DNA of 64,000 bases, from NCBI GenBank assembly GCA_902567855.1, contig CACFOQ010000004.1:1-64000 (forward strand), read 5' to 3'. The stretch is from an uncultured Alphaproteobacteria bacterium (GTDB lineage Bacteria; Pseudomonadota; Alphaproteobacteria; HIMB59; GCA-002718135). The notes below the pieces were generated by a model. It worked only from the letters and a program-made list of their open reading frames with translations, made no database searches and was not told where the DNA came from. The position numbers and the translations under genes are program-made. The first letter of the stretch is position 1, and each line of letters starts with the position of its first letter. Of this stretch, positions 33,992 through 43,167 are shown piece by piece.

Positions 33992-36859
33992 TTAAGCAGT
34001 ATTCTCAAGTTCTTCATATTCATCTAATGGAGGACAAGAGCAAAATAAATTCCTATCACCATATACATTATCTATACGGGCAACTGGTGACCAATATTTA
34101 TTATTTTGAAGATATGAATGTGGGAAAGCTGCTTCTTTTCTTGAATATTTATGTTCCCATTTATCACCAGTTAATTCTTCAATAGTATGAGGTGAATTTT
34201 TTATAGGGTTATCTAAATTATCAAATTTACCTGATCTAATTTTTTCTATTTCATCAAAAATACTTTTCATTGCAGTACAAAATCTATCTATTTCTTCTTT
34301 GGATTCACTCTCTGTGGGCTCAATCATTAAAGTCCCTGGTACTGGAAATGACATTGTTGGTGCATGAAAACCATAATCAATAAGACGTTTAGCTATGTCT
34401 TCTTCAGTTATATCTAGTTCTTCTTTTAAAGGTCTTAAATCTATTATACATTCGTGGGCAACCATATTATTTTTACCCTTATATAAAATTGGAAAATACG
34501 GCTCTAAGGAATGTTTAATATAATTTGCATTTAAAATAGCGACTTGAGTTGCATTTTTTAAACCAATATCTCCCATCATAGATATATAAGAATACGATAT
34601 AGGTAATATAGAAGCGCTCCCCCAAGGGGCAGAGGAAATAGCTTCTTGATCTTGTTGAAGTCCAATTTCATTATTTATTAAAGGATGTCCTGGCAAAAAA
34701 GGGATTAAATGTTTTTTGACACCTATAGGACCCATACCAGGACCTCCTCCTCCATGAGGTATACAAAAAGTTTTATGTAAATTCATATGTGAAACATCAG
34801 GTCCAAAAAATCCTGGTTTAGCAATACCTACTAATGCATTTAAATTTGCTCCATCCATATAAACCTGGCCACCTGCATCATGTATTAAATTACATATCTC
34901 GACTATACCTTCTTCAAAAACTCCATGAGTTGAAGGATAAGTAATCATTAAGGCTGCTAAATTTATCCCCGCTTCATTAATTTTTTGCTTTAAATGATCA
35001 ATATCTACATTTCCATATTTATCACACTTAACAATTGATACTTCCATTCCACACATTTGTGCACTTGCAGGATTAGTACCATGGGCACTATTTGGAATTA
35101 TACAAATATTCCTATTACCTTCTTTATTATTATCATGAAATTTTTTAATAGCTAAAAGGCCAGCAAATTCCCCTTGAGCACCTGCATTAGGTTGTAAAGA
35201 AATGCCATCAAATCCCGTTATATCTTTTAACATAGCAATTAATTCAATCATTAATTGATTATAACCTTCTCTTTGATGAGATTCTAAAAATGGATGAGCA
35301 TTAGAAAAACCATTTAATGTTATAGGTAGCATTTCAGAAGCCGCATTTAATTTCATAGTACATGAGCCTAAAGGAATCATTGAGCGATTAAGAGCTATAT
35401 CTTTATTTTCTAATTTTTTTAAATATCTCATCATATCTGTTTCAGAGTGATAAATATTAAAAATTGGATGAGACAAAATTTCTTCATCTCTTAGTAATTT
35501 ATTAGAAAATATTTCATTAGAATTAATTTCACTTTCAAGAACTTCATGATTGAGTGGCACATTACTCTCATTAAAAAAATTAATTAAATTATCTACATCT
35601 TCTAAAGTGGTAGTTTCATCTAAAGAAATACTAAATAAATTATTATCTACAAATCTAAAGTTATTGCCTCTATCAACAGATTTTTTGTACCAATAATCAG
35701 CTTTATTTGTATCTTTAATTAACAACGTATCAAAATAATCTTTTGACAAAATTTCAAATCCTAATTTTTCTAATCCTTTTTTAAGCAATTGAGTATTAAA
35801 ATGTATTGTATTTGCTATATATTTTAATCTTTTAGGTCCATGATACATTGCATATGCAGCAGATATAATTGCTAATAATGCTTGGGCAGTGCATATATTA
35901 CTCGTTGCCTTTTCTCTTCTAATATGTTGTTCACGTGTTTGTAGTGCCATTCTATAAGCACGTTTATTATTTCTATCAATTGACACACCTATTATTCTAC
36001 CTGGAATTAATCTTTTAAATTCATTTTTTGTTGCAAAAAAAGCTGCGTGAGGACCACCAAAACCAATAGGCACACCAAATCTTTGGGCACTTCCAACAAC
36101 TATATCTGCTCCAAATTTACCTGGAGATTTCATTAAAACTAAACTCATTAAATCAGAAATAATTACTGAAAGAATACCTTTCTCTTTATTTGATTTAATA
36201 ATAGAATTTAAATCATGTATTTCCCCAAAAGTATCAGGATTTTGAATTAAACAACCAAAAGTGTCATTATCAGGCTTGCTTGATATTAGAACCTTAATAC
36301 CCAAGGGCTCTGCTCTTGCCTTTAATACTGATATTGTTTGTGGGTGACAAGTATTCTGAATACAAAATGTCTTATTTTTTTTACCGTTATTTTTATAAGC
36401 AAGCATCATAGCTTCAGCTGCTGCAGTACTTTCATCTAATAAAGATGCGTTAGCAATTTCCATTCCAGTTAAATCTATTATCATTTGTTGAAAATTCATT
36501 AACATCTCTAATCTTCCTTGAGAAACTTCAGGCTGATAAGGAGTATAAGCAGTGTACCATCCAGGATTTTCTAATATATTACGTAAAATAACACTAGGAG
36601 TAATTGTTCCATAATAGCCAAGACCAATATAAGTTTTAGAAAAATTATTTTTTATTGATAATAATTGCATATTTAGTTTATTAAATTCTTCACTCATTCC
36701 AGGTTTTAAATTTAAAGAAGATTCAGATAAAATATTAGAAGGTACTGTTTTGTTTATTAAATCATCTAAAGAACTACAATTAATACTTTTAAGCATTAAT
36801 TTAATATCTTCATTTCTTGGACCTATATGTCTACTAGCAAAAGTATTAAGATCGATCAT
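33992..36859 (-). CDS. gcvP: Glycine dehydrogenase (decarboxylating), P-protein
   Basis: The 955-residue PLP decarboxylase of the glycine cleavage system, single-chain type. N-terminal 'FASRHIGPRNEDIKLML' is typical; 'LLDESTAAAEAMMLAYKN' and 'GSAQRFGVPIGFGGPHAAFF' belong to the first half, 'IPLGSCTMKLNAASEM' and 'YMDGANLNALVGIAKPGFFG' to the second, with the PLP lysine in 'MNLHKTFCIPHGGGGPGMGP'. It overlaps gcvH by 4 nt and ends the gcvT-gcvH-gcvP unit, so it is governed by the glycine riboswitch upstream of gcvT. Confidence 0.97.
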   Translation of the reverse strand: MIDLNTFASRHIGPRNEDIKLMLKSINCSSLDDLINKTVPSNILSESSLNLKPGMSEEFNKLNMQLLSIKNNFSKTYIGLGYYGTITPSVILRNILENPGWYTAYTPYQPEVSQGRLEMLMNFQQMIIDLTGMEIANASLLDESTAAAEAMMLAYKNNGKKNKTFCIQNTCHPQTISVLKARAEPLGIKVLISSKPDNDTFGCLIQNPDTFGEIHDLNSIIKSNKEKGILSVIISDLMSLVLMKSPGKFGADIVVGSAQRFGVPIGFGGPHAAFFATKNEFKRLIPGRIIGVSIDRNNKRAYRMALQTREQHIRREKATSNICTAQALLAIISAAYAMYHGPKRLKYIANTIHFNTQLLKKGLEKLGFEILSKDYFDTLLIKDTNKADYWYKKSVDRGNNFRFVDNNLFSISLDETTTLEDVDNLINFFNESNVPLNHEVLESEINSNEIFSNKLLRDEEILSHPIFNIYHSETDMMRYLKKLENKDIALNRSMIPLGSCTMKLNAASEMLPITLNGFSNAHPFLESHQREGYNQLMIELIAMLKDITGFDGISLQPNAGAQGEFAGLLAIKKFHDNNKEGNRNICIIPNSAHGTNPASAQMCGMEVSIVKCDKYGNVDIDHLKQKINEAGINLAALMITYPSTHGVFEEGIVEICNLIHDAGGQVYMDGANLNALVGIAKPGFFGPDVSHMNLHKTFCIPHGGGGPGMGPIGVKKHLIPFLPGHPLINNEIGLQQDQEAISSAPWGSASILPISYSYISMMGDIGLKNATQVAILNANYIKHSLEPYFPILYKGKNNMVAHECIIDLRPLKEELDITEEDIAKRLIDYGFHAPTMSFPVPGTLMIEPTESESKEEIDRFCTAMKSIFDEIEKIRSGKFDNLDNPIKNSPHTIEELTGDKWEHKYSRKEAAFPHSYLQNNKYWSPVARIDNVYGDRNLFCSCPPLDEYEELENTA

Positions 36860-37236
36860 TTTTCTTCTGTTTTTAAAAATTCTTGATATTCAGATAAAGT
36901 CATTAAATCATTAAATTGAGAAGGTTCTTTGATTTTTAATTTAAAGATCCAAGCAGTATTTTCAGGATCTTCATTAACTAAAGCACCATTATCATTTAAT
37001 TTTTCATTAACTTCAATAATTTCACCATCTATAGGTGTGTATATGTCTGATGCGGCCTTAACTGACTCAATAACACAAACCTCATCATTTGATGAAACTT
37101 GTTTTCCTATTGTGGGCAATTCAACAAATACAATATCTCCAAGACTTTCTTGAGCATGATTGGTTATGCCAATTGTAGCTATATCATTATCTATTTCAAT
37201 CCACTCATGATCTTTAGAATATTTTTTTTCACTCAT
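36856..37236 (-). CDS. gcvH: Glycine cleavage H protein
   Basis: A 126-residue lipoyl carrier. The lipoylation site is Lys60 in 'CVIESVKAASDIYTPIDGEI'; 'DHEWIEIDNDIATIGITNHA' at the start and 'NEDPENTAWIFKLKI' after the hairpin are family hallmarks. It shuttles the aminomethyl group between the P and T proteins and may also serve lipoate synthesis. The gene lies 1 nt after gcvT. Confidence 0.97.
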   Translation of the reverse strand: MSEKKYSKDHEWIEIDNDIATIGITNHAQESLGDIVFVELPTIGKQVSSNDEVCVIESVKAASDIYTPIDGEIIEVNEKLNDNGALVNEDPENTAWIFKLKIKEPSQFNDLMTLSEYQEFLKTEEK

Positions 37237-37237
37237 T

Positions 37238-38341
37238 TTAACCTCCTCTTTTATATCTGTTTTGAATAAATGGTAAACTTACAATATTTAATTCTTCCCA
37301 GTTATTTCTTATTAAAATGTATATTTTATTATTAATTTCAGATTTATTTATATATCCAATTCCAATAGACGAACCCATAATTGGTGAAAATGTTCCACTA
37401 GAAATATAGCCAATTTGATTTTTATCAATATTATAAATTTTAGTATTAGAACGAAGCATTGTTCTAGAAATAGATTTCAATCCAACCTTTAAATTTTTAA
37501 TTTCACCATTTAATTGATTAGTTAATATTTTACTTCCATTTAAACTTTCATCATTAAGTCTAGATTTATGTAAAGACCATGTTAAGCTAGCTTCTATAGG
37601 AGTTATTTTTTCATTTAATTCATTGCCATATAAACTTAGTCCAGCCTCTATTCGTAATGAGTCTCGAGCTCCTAATCCACATAACTTAATTAAAGAATTT
37701 TCTAATAATATTTCTATAAATTGATTACTTACATCATTTGGAATAGAAATTTCAAAACCATCTTCGCCAGTATATCCTGTTCTACTTATTATAATTTCTT
37801 TATTTAAAAAATTAGAAGTTTTTGTTTGCATAAAAAAAAGATTTTTAGATTCAGTAATAAAATTAATAATTTTTTCTGAATTGGGACCTTGTATAGCTAT
37901 TAAGGAATTATTAGTAAGTAAAATATAATTATTTAAATGATTAATAAATATTTCTTCATCATTTTTTTTTCTACTTGCATTATAAACAATATAAAAAAAA
38001 TCCTTTTGTTGATATTGAATTTTTGAAATAATTAAATCATCTATTATTCCAGCATTATTATTTAATAAAAAAGAATAGTAACATCTATTGAAATTAACTT
38101 TATTAAAATCTAAAGGAATAAATTTTGACAGAGAAATTATATTTTTTTCATCAGCAGGTATTAATATTTGCCCCATATGTGAAACATCAAATAATCCAGC
38201 CGACTCTCTCACTTGTAGGTGTTCATTTAAAATTCCCTTTTCATAATTTATAGGCATAGAAAAACCTGCAAAAGGAACAAATTTTGCTTGATTGTTTTTA
38301 TGAAAATTATGTAAAAAAACTTTTTTTAATTCTTCTGACAG
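37238..38341 (-). CDS. gcvT: Glycine cleavage T protein (aminomethyltransferase), CTG start
   Basis: GcvT transfers the methylene group from the H-protein to tetrahydrofolate, releasing ammonia. The first ATG (38257) falls inside the conserved 'FVPFAGFSMPINYEKG', so the true start lies upstream. The frame stays open and reads (L)SEELKKVFLHNFHKNNQAK, the normal GcvT N-terminus, back to a CTG at 38341, preceded at 8-nt spacing by AGGA. No ATG, GTG or TTG lies between. That gives 367 residues, the usual length. Other motifs are 'LFDVSHMGQ', 'ISRTGYTGEDGFEISIP' and 'LCGLGARDSLRIEAGLSLYG'. The CTG sits in the riboswitch expression platform. Confidence 0.88.
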   Translation of the reverse strand: MSEELKKVFLHNFHKNNQAKFVPFAGFSMPINYEKGILNEHLQVRESAGLFDVSHMGQILIPADEKNIISLSKFIPLDFNKVNFNRCYYSFLLNNNAGIIDDLIISKIQYQQKDFFYIVYNASRKKNDEEIFINHLNNYILLTNNSLIAIQGPNSEKIINFITESKNLFFMQTKTSNFLNKEIIISRTGYTGEDGFEISIPNDVSNQFIEILLENSLIKLCGLGARDSLRIEAGLSLYGNELNEKITPIEASLTWSLHKSRLNDESLNGSKILTNQLNGEIKNLKVGLKSISRTMLRSNTKIYNIDKNQIGYISSGTFSPIMGSSIGIGYINKSEINNKIYILIRNNWEELNIVSLPFIQNRYKRGG

Positions 38342-38360
38342 AGTTAAGTTCCTAACTTTT

Positions 38361-38507
38361 CCCCTCTGTCATTGCACCTGAGAGTTTAGCTAAGCCTTGC
38401 CCCTTCGGTAGAGTTTAAAACTCTTTTCCAGATATTAATTACGGTCCTTTTGCCTGAGAGTTTCCGGGTCGTTGCTCCTTCGGCGCTAATTTAAATAGAC
38501 TCTCCCG
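38361..38507 (-). promoter_or_regulatory. Tandem glycine riboswitch upstream of gcvT
   Basis: Two glycine aptamers follow each other on the minus strand. The first (about 38507-38441) has GGGAGAG, CGCCGAAGGAGCAA and 'CTCTCAGGCAAAAGGACC'; the second (about 38432-38361) has CTGGAAAAGAG, CCGAAGGGGCAAG and 'CTCTCAGGTGCAATGACAGA'. The order and the conserved GAAGG-GCAA and CTCAGG blocks are diagnostic. Downstream, CTCTGTCA at 38364-38371 (plus strand) is the exact inverse of TGACAGAG at 38336-38343, overlapping both the last P1 strand and the CTG start, so glycine binding should free the start and turn the operon on. Confidence 0.96.
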
Positions 38508-38543
38508 TTTTTTATATTTTACATTTTTTTGAAGAATAAACAA

Positions 38544-39125
38544 TTATTTTAGAGGAATTTTATTATTATCTTTAAAATTTTGATAAATTTGAGAAAATTC
38601 ATCATAATTTTTAGTAATAAAATCAACTTTTTTAAGTATTTTAAGTTTATCTTTACCTCGAATTTTATCTATTTCTTTTAAAATTGAATAGCTTTTCCAA
38701 TAAGAATTGCTAACGTTATATTTACCTTCATTTATATTAAAAACTTCTTTTAAAATGTTAAGATCATGAGGAATATTAAATTTATTTTTAGTATCTTCAT
38801 ATGGGAAAAAATAAAGAAAATTATCAAAACCAGACCAAGTAATAGCTGATAAACACAGTGAACAAGGCTCATGAGAACTAATAAATAAATACTTATTAGG
38901 ATTTTCAATATTTTTTTTGTTAAAAAAATTATTTATAGTTGAAATTTCACCATGAAAAATAGGGTTAATATTTTCATTATTAGTGCCAATTATTTCAACT
39001 GAGTAATCTGACTTTTTTATTATAGCGGCACCAAAAATTTTATTACCATTTTCTACAGATTTTCTAGTTAAAGGAATTAATGAATTAATAATAACATCGA
39101 GAATTAATTCATAATTGATAATCAT
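38544..39125 (-). CDS. Nucleoside/cytidine deaminase-like zinc enzyme
   Basis: A 193-residue protein of the CMP/dCMP and tRNA-adenosine deaminase fold. The zinc and catalytic residues are His58 and Glu60 in 'IFHGEISTINNF', and Cys88 and Cys91 in 'SSHEPCSLCLSAITWSG'. It is longer and more divergent than TadA, and the loop after the cysteines is unusual. It is likely a guanine- or cytosine-type deaminase; the substrate is not known. It is transcribed immediately downstream of the small RNA terminator at 39150-39178. Confidence 0.8.
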   Translation of the reverse strand: MIINYELILDVIINSLIPLTRKSVENGNKIFGAAIIKKSDYSVEIIGTNNENINPIFHGEISTINNFFNKKNIENPNKYLFISSHEPCSLCLSAITWSGFDNFLYFFPYEDTKNKFNIPHDLNILKEVFNINEGKYNVSNSYWKSYSILKEIDKIRGKDKLKILKKVDFITKNYDEFSQIYQNFKDNNKIPLK

Positions 39126-39149
39126 ATTATAATATTAATGAATATATAA

Positions 39150-39263
39150 AAAAAAAAGACCCAGCAAGCTAGGTCTTTCTTTTAAATCAAGACATTTCCT
39201 CCCCGATTTAAATTATTTAGAGTTTCCTCTAAACAATCTATTATTACCTTTGCGTGTAATAAT
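39150..39263 (-). ncRNA. Candidate novel small RNA, about 110 nt
   Basis: Reading on the minus strand, four perfect hairpins occur in a row in a region without any open frame: ATTATTAC/GTAATAAT (39263-39240, 8 bp, loop ACGCAAAG); TTTAGAG/CTCTAAA (39233-39216, 7 bp, GAAA tetraloop); TTTAAATC/GATTTAAA (39212-39181, 8 bp, loop GGGGAGGAAATGTCTT); and AAAGACC/GGTCTTT (39178-39155) followed by a long T-run, a classic terminator. A sigma-70-like promoter (39298-39270) ends 7 nt before the first hairpin. The GGA motifs at the second hairpin and in the third loop could bind a CsrA-like protein or the anti-Shine-Dalgarno; this is inference. It matches no RNA family that I recognise. Confidence 0.68.
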
Positions 39264-39269
39264 GAATAT

Positions 39270-39298
39270 AATTTAGTATTTAAAAATGATTATGACAA
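39270..39298 (-). promoter_or_regulatory. Promoter of the candidate small RNA
   Basis: On the minus strand TTGTCA (39298-39293), a 17-nt spacer and TAAATT (39275-39270) fit a sigma-70 promoter. A start near 39263 would place the first base of the RNA at the base of the first hairpin. Confidence 0.5.
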
Positions 39299-39372
39299 TA
39301 AAAAAAAACAAAATAAATTTATTAAAGTAATTTTTCTTTTAGTATCTTGTTAATAAGCTGTGCAAAATATAA

Positions 39373-40344
39373 TTATCTTAAAGGTTTGTTAATTGATAAT
39401 TCTTTATTAAGTTTTGACTCCCTAATAAATGTATAAATACCTGCCATAATAATAAAAGTAAGACCTAAATAAGCTTTTGGATCAAGAGTATCGCCCCAAA
39501 TAATCCAACTAATAATAATAGCCCATAAAATAATTATATATTCAAAGGGGGCGATAGCAGATGGAGAACCAACGTTATAAGCAGTAAATAAACAAAAGAA
39601 GCCAATCACTCCAGTAAAACCTATAGTGATTAAATAAAAAAAAGATAAAAAACTATCAATCTCCCATTCTCTTAAAATATAATAGTAAGATTTAACAGTG
39701 TCTTGATCAAAACTAACATTAGATAATGTAAATTTAATAATAATAGCAAAAAACATTGCTGATAAATAAATATGTAAAATTTGAGAAAATACTGAGTCTT
39801 TATCAGAAGTTCTTTTTTGAATAACTACTGTAAAGGCATAACATATTGCACATAAAACTGGACAAATAGTATAAACATTAAAATCCTTGAAATTTGGATC
39901 CATAACTAAATAAACTCCAATAAAACCAACAATTATTGCGGACCATCTTCGTAAACCAACTTTTTCTTTAATAATCAACATTGAAAATATTGATACACAA
40001 AAAGGGCTTACAAAAAAAAGAGTAACGGCCAGGGCTAAAGAGAGTTTAGATAAAGAAAAATAATATAGACTAAATCCTAAGAAAAAAGCAATGGTTCTTA
40101 CTATTGTTAATTTTGGATAATATGTTTTAAAAATTATTGGAATTTTTTTTACTTTTAAATATGTCATAATAACAATTAATCCTACAATACACCTCACAAA
40201 ATATATTAAATATAAATTAATATTATCCGAAGTTAATTTAATTAAAGTATCTTGAATGGCAAAAACAGTCATTCCCAATAAAATTAGGACTATTGCTTTT
40301 GTGTTATTTATATTAGTGGACATAATTTTAAGATAAAAGATCAA
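39373..40344 (-). CDS. DMT superfamily (EamA) permease
   Basis: A 323-residue, ten-helix transporter. The start is either MIFYLKIMSTNIN or the later Met8, which would give a more usual N-terminus. Two EamA repeats appear: 'LGMTVFAIQDTLIKLTSDNI' and 'ALAVTLFFVSPFCVSIFSML' with 'VGFIGVYLVMDP', then a second set ending 'WGDTLDPKAYLGLTFIIMAG'. It shares ancestry but little sequence with the permease at 16278. Substrate unknown. The 247-bp spacer after its stop holds the candidate small RNA. Confidence 0.87.
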   Translation of the reverse strand: MIFYLKIMSTNINNTKAIVLILLGMTVFAIQDTLIKLTSDNINLYLIYFVRCIVGLIVIMTYLKVKKIPIIFKTYYPKLTIVRTIAFFLGFSLYYFSLSKLSLALAVTLFFVSPFCVSIFSMLIIKEKVGLRRWSAIIVGFIGVYLVMDPNFKDFNVYTICPVLCAICYAFTVVIQKRTSDKDSVFSQILHIYLSAMFFAIIIKFTLSNVSFDQDTVKSYYYILREWEIDSFLSFFYLITIGFTGVIGFFCLFTAYNVGSPSAIAPFEYIIILWAIIISWIIWGDTLDPKAYLGLTFIIMAGIYTFIRESKLNKELSINKPLR

Positions 40345-40360
40345 TAAATAGTTTTAGAAA

Positions 40361-41470
40361 ATGAGCAATAAAAAAATTTATAAAGTTATTGGGATTATGA
40401 GTGGAACATCGATGGATGGAATTGATTGCAGCTTAATAGAAACTGATGGGATAAATTATCTTAAAATAATTAGAGAATATTCTTTTAATTATAATATAAG
40501 TTACAAAAAAAAATTGATTAAGATAATTCAAAAATTACCAAATTCTAAAAGAAAAAAAATCAGTTATGCAAAAAATAATGAAGCTTTAGTTACAAATAAG
40601 TTTTTAAAATTAATTAATGAATTTATCAAAAAAATTAAATATAAAAAAAAGAATATAGATTTAATTGGATTAAGTGGACAAACTATTTTTCATGATCCAA
40701 AAAATCAATGTACACTTCAATTAGGTTCTGGAAAAGATTTATGTAAAAGAATAAATTTACCAGTAGTTTCTAATTTTAGAGACAAAGATATTCAGTTAGG
40801 AGGACAAGGAGCTCCTATAGGTTGTTTTTATCATAAGTACTTAATAAAAAAAATAAATATGAGTAGCGCAATTCTGAATATAGGAGGTGTTTCAAATATA
40901 ACCTTCTTGTTAAATAAAAAACTAATAGGCTTCGATATAGGGCCAGGTAATGCTATCATTGATGATTTAGTATACTTTTTTTACAAAAAAAAATTTGATA
41001 AAAATGGTAAATATGCAAAAGAAGGTTTGTTGATTAAAAGTATTTATAATTCATACAAAAAGAATTTGTTTTTTAAGAAAAAATATCCAAAATCTTTAGA
41101 TAGAAATTATTTCAAAAGTTATTTGAATAAATTAAAAGAATATAAAAAAAATGATGCAATACATACTGCTTCGTTAATGACAGTTTTTTCAATTATAAAT
41201 AGTATTAATTTTCATAAAATTAAATTAAATGAAATAATTTTAACAGGTGGTGGAAGAAAAAATATTTTTATATTAGATAGATTAAATGAATATTTTAAAG
41301 AAAAAAATATTAAAGTTTCATTAATAGATAAATACGGATTTAATGGTGATTTAATTGAATCACAAATGTTTGCTTATTTAGCAGTGAGATCAATAAAAAA
41401 ATTACCTATCAGTATACCTTCAACTACTGGAGTAAACCATCCTATTAGTGGGGGAATTTTATATAAATAA
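40361..41470 (+). CDS. anmK: Anhydro-N-acetylmuramic acid kinase
   Basis: AnmK phosphorylates and opens 1,6-anhydro-MurNAc released during peptidoglycan recycling. The 369-residue protein opens with 'VIGIMSGTSMDGIDCSLIET', the family signature; 'LGGQGAPIGCFYHKYLI' (about 147), 'AILNIGGVSNITFLL' (about 170), 'GFDIGPGNAIIDDLVYFFYK' and 'ILTGGGRKNIFILDRL' form the ATP and sugar sites. Divergent from the EamA permease with a 16-nt gap. No other recycling gene (nagZ, murQ, ampG) is in the window. Confidence 0.94.
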   Translation: MSNKKIYKVIGIMSGTSMDGIDCSLIETDGINYLKIIREYSFNYNISYKKKLIKIIQKLPNSKRKKISYAKNNEALVTNKFLKLINEFIKKIKYKKKNIDLIGLSGQTIFHDPKNQCTLQLGSGKDLCKRINLPVVSNFRDKDIQLGGQGAPIGCFYHKYLIKKINMSSAILNIGGVSNITFLLNKKLIGFDIGPGNAIIDDLVYFFYKKKFDKNGKYAKEGLLIKSIYNSYKKNLFFKKKYPKSLDRNYFKSYLNKLKEYKKNDAIHTASLMTVFSIINSINFHKIKLNEIILTGGGRKNIFILDRLNEYFKEKNIKVSLIDKYGFNGDLIESQMFAYLAVRSIKKLPISIPSTTGVNHPISGGILYK

Positions 41471-42433
41471 TTATTTTACTAAATTAAACCATGTTTCTAA
41501 ATCTATATTAGATCCACATAGTAAAATGATAGTTTTTTGATTTGATAATTTGTTTTTTAAAGGTCCCATTAATGCTGCAATAGCAGTTACACAAGCTGGC
41601 TCCAATATTAATCTATAATTATCGAACATAAATTTCATAGAATTAGTTAATTCTTCATCAGAAACAGTAATCATTTCATCAATTACATTTTTTGCAATAT
41701 TAAATGAATATTCCATATGCAACGGGGAGGACAAACTATCAGCAATTGTATTTATTTTAACATCTTTGATTGGCTTATCTATTGATAAACTTTTAGTCAT
41801 GCCAGATGCGCCAATAGGTTCTATACCAATAATTTTACATTTAGGATTTAGTTGTTTAATTGCCGAACCTACACCTGATATTAAGCCTCCTCCACCAACT
41901 GATATTAAAATATTATCAAAATCTTGTATTTGATTAAATATTTCAAAACCCAAAGATGATGTTCCTTGTATAGTTAAATATCCATCAAAAGGATGAAGAA
42001 AATAATAACCTTCATTTTCAGAAGCTAATTTAACATTATTGAATCCTTCATGTGGCTCAGTAAAAATTAAATTAGAATTAAACTCTTTACATTTTTTTAT
42101 TTTATAAGGATTAGCTGATTTATAAATAAAAATCTTATTTTTTAATTTAAATTTACTAGCAACATAAGATGCAGCTATTGCGTGATTTCCTGCACTAATA
42201 GTTGTGATACCCTTTTCAAATATTTTTTTTTTAAGATTTAAAACATTATTTATAGCTCCTCTAGCTTTAAATGTTCCTGAATTTTGTAAAAACTCCATTT
42301 TAAAATAAATTTTAGTATCCAATAATTTATCAATTAATGGGCCACTTTCAATTAAGGGAGTTTTGATGATGTAATTTGATAAATTCTTATAAGTATGCGC
42401 AATAGTATCAATACTCAATTCATTTGGAATCAA
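41471..42433 (-). CDS. Threonine/serine dehydratase-like PLP enzyme
   Basis: A 320-residue fold-type II PLP enzyme. The PLP lysine is in 'FLQNSGTFKARGAINNV' (about 48-64), 'STSAGNHAIAASY'-like 'TISAGNHAIAASYVASKFKL' (about 77-96) binds substrate, and 'ILISVGGGGLISGVGSAIKQ' (about 173-192) holds the phosphate. It has no regulatory ACT domain, so it resembles the catabolic or threo-3-hydroxyaspartate ammonia-lyase types rather than biosynthetic IlvA. It overlaps the DjlA-like gene by 4 nt and meets anmK tail to tail. Confidence 0.86.
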   Translation of the reverse strand: MIPNELSIDTIAHTYKNLSNYIIKTPLIESGPLIDKLLDTKIYFKMEFLQNSGTFKARGAINNVLNLKKKIFEKGITTISAGNHAIAASYVASKFKLKNKIFIYKSANPYKIKKCKEFNSNLIFTEPHEGFNNVKLASENEGYYFLHPFDGYLTIQGTSSLGFEIFNQIQDFDNILISVGGGGLISGVGSAIKQLNPKCKIIGIEPIGASGMTKSLSIDKPIKDVKINTIADSLSSPLHMEYSFNIAKNVIDEMITVSDEELTNSMKFMFDNYRLILEPACVTAIAALMGPLKNKLSNQKTIILLCGSNIDLETWFNLVK

Positions 42434-43167
42434 TTTATTTCTCTTTGTTTTTTAATTTTATCATAAGCCAAATTTATTGCTGATAGTTCTTGATTTGCCT
42501 GATCTATAAATTCTTGAGGCAAACCTTTAGATATAAGATTATCAGGATGATGTTCTTTATTTAATTCAATCCATTTTTTTCTTATTACATCATCTGAGTC
42601 ATCTCTATTAACACCTAATGTTTTATAAGGATCGGAATCTTTATTATTTAAACGAGATTGAAAAATTCTTTGAAAATCATTTTCTGATAAATTAAAAAAT
42701 TGAGATATTTTTTTAAGTAACTCTATTTCATGAATAGAAACATTTCCATCTGACTCAGCAATATAAAATAAATTATTAATTAATTCTTCTAATAAAACCT
42801 TATTATCTGAAAATAAAACTCCAACTTGTTTTGCTATTTGTTCATAGCCATGTTTACTTTTTTTAGCTTCATTAAAAATTTTACCAACTTCTTGCATTTC
42901 ATTTTCAGGAATATTAAATTTATCTTTAAAGGCATAAATTTCATCTTTTGTTACTTGACCATCTGCTTTAGCAACTTTTGCACTTAAAATAATTATACTT
43001 AAGGCAAATAAATTTTGTTTTTGCTCATGAGGTATTGATTTAAAATTTTGAAATTTTTTTCGTGATCTATCTATAGATCCGCCCACCATAATACCTAATA
43101 TAGCTCCTATAGGACCACCTAAAGCAAAGCCAGCAGTACCTCCTATAATTTTACCCCAAATACTCAT
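42430..43167 (-). CDS. DjlA-like co-chaperone with TerB and J domains
   Basis: A 245-residue protein. A glycine-rich hydrophobic start, 'GGTAGFALGGPIGAILGIMV' (about 9-28), resembles the membrane anchor of DjlA; a TerB-like helical domain (about 50-165) follows, with 'SAKVAKADGQVTKDEIYAF' and 'ESDGNVSIHEIELLKKISQF'; the C-terminal J domain has 'YKTLGVNRDDSDDVIRKKWI' and the HPD motif in 'NKEHHPDNLISKGLP'. It should stimulate DnaK at the inner membrane. The gene overlaps neighbours on both sides by 4 nt. Confidence 0.9.
   Translation of the reverse strand: MSIWGKIIGGTAGFALGGPIGAILGIMVGGSIDRSRKKFQNFKSIPHEQKQNLFALSIIILSAKVAKADGQVTKDEIYAFKDKFNIPENEMQEVGKIFNEAKKSKHGYEQIAKQVGVLFSDNKVLLEELINNLFYIAESDGNVSIHEIELLKKISQFFNLSENDFQRIFQSRLNNKDSDPYKTLGVNRDDSDDVIRKKWIELNKEHHPDNLISKGLPQEFIDQANQELSAINLAYDKIKKQREIN

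Noticed and set aside
38371..38377. ATG in the 3' part of the glycine riboswitch as gcvT start
   Set aside because: That frame stops after six codons (ATG ACA GAG GGG AAA AGT TAG), so it cannot encode GcvT.
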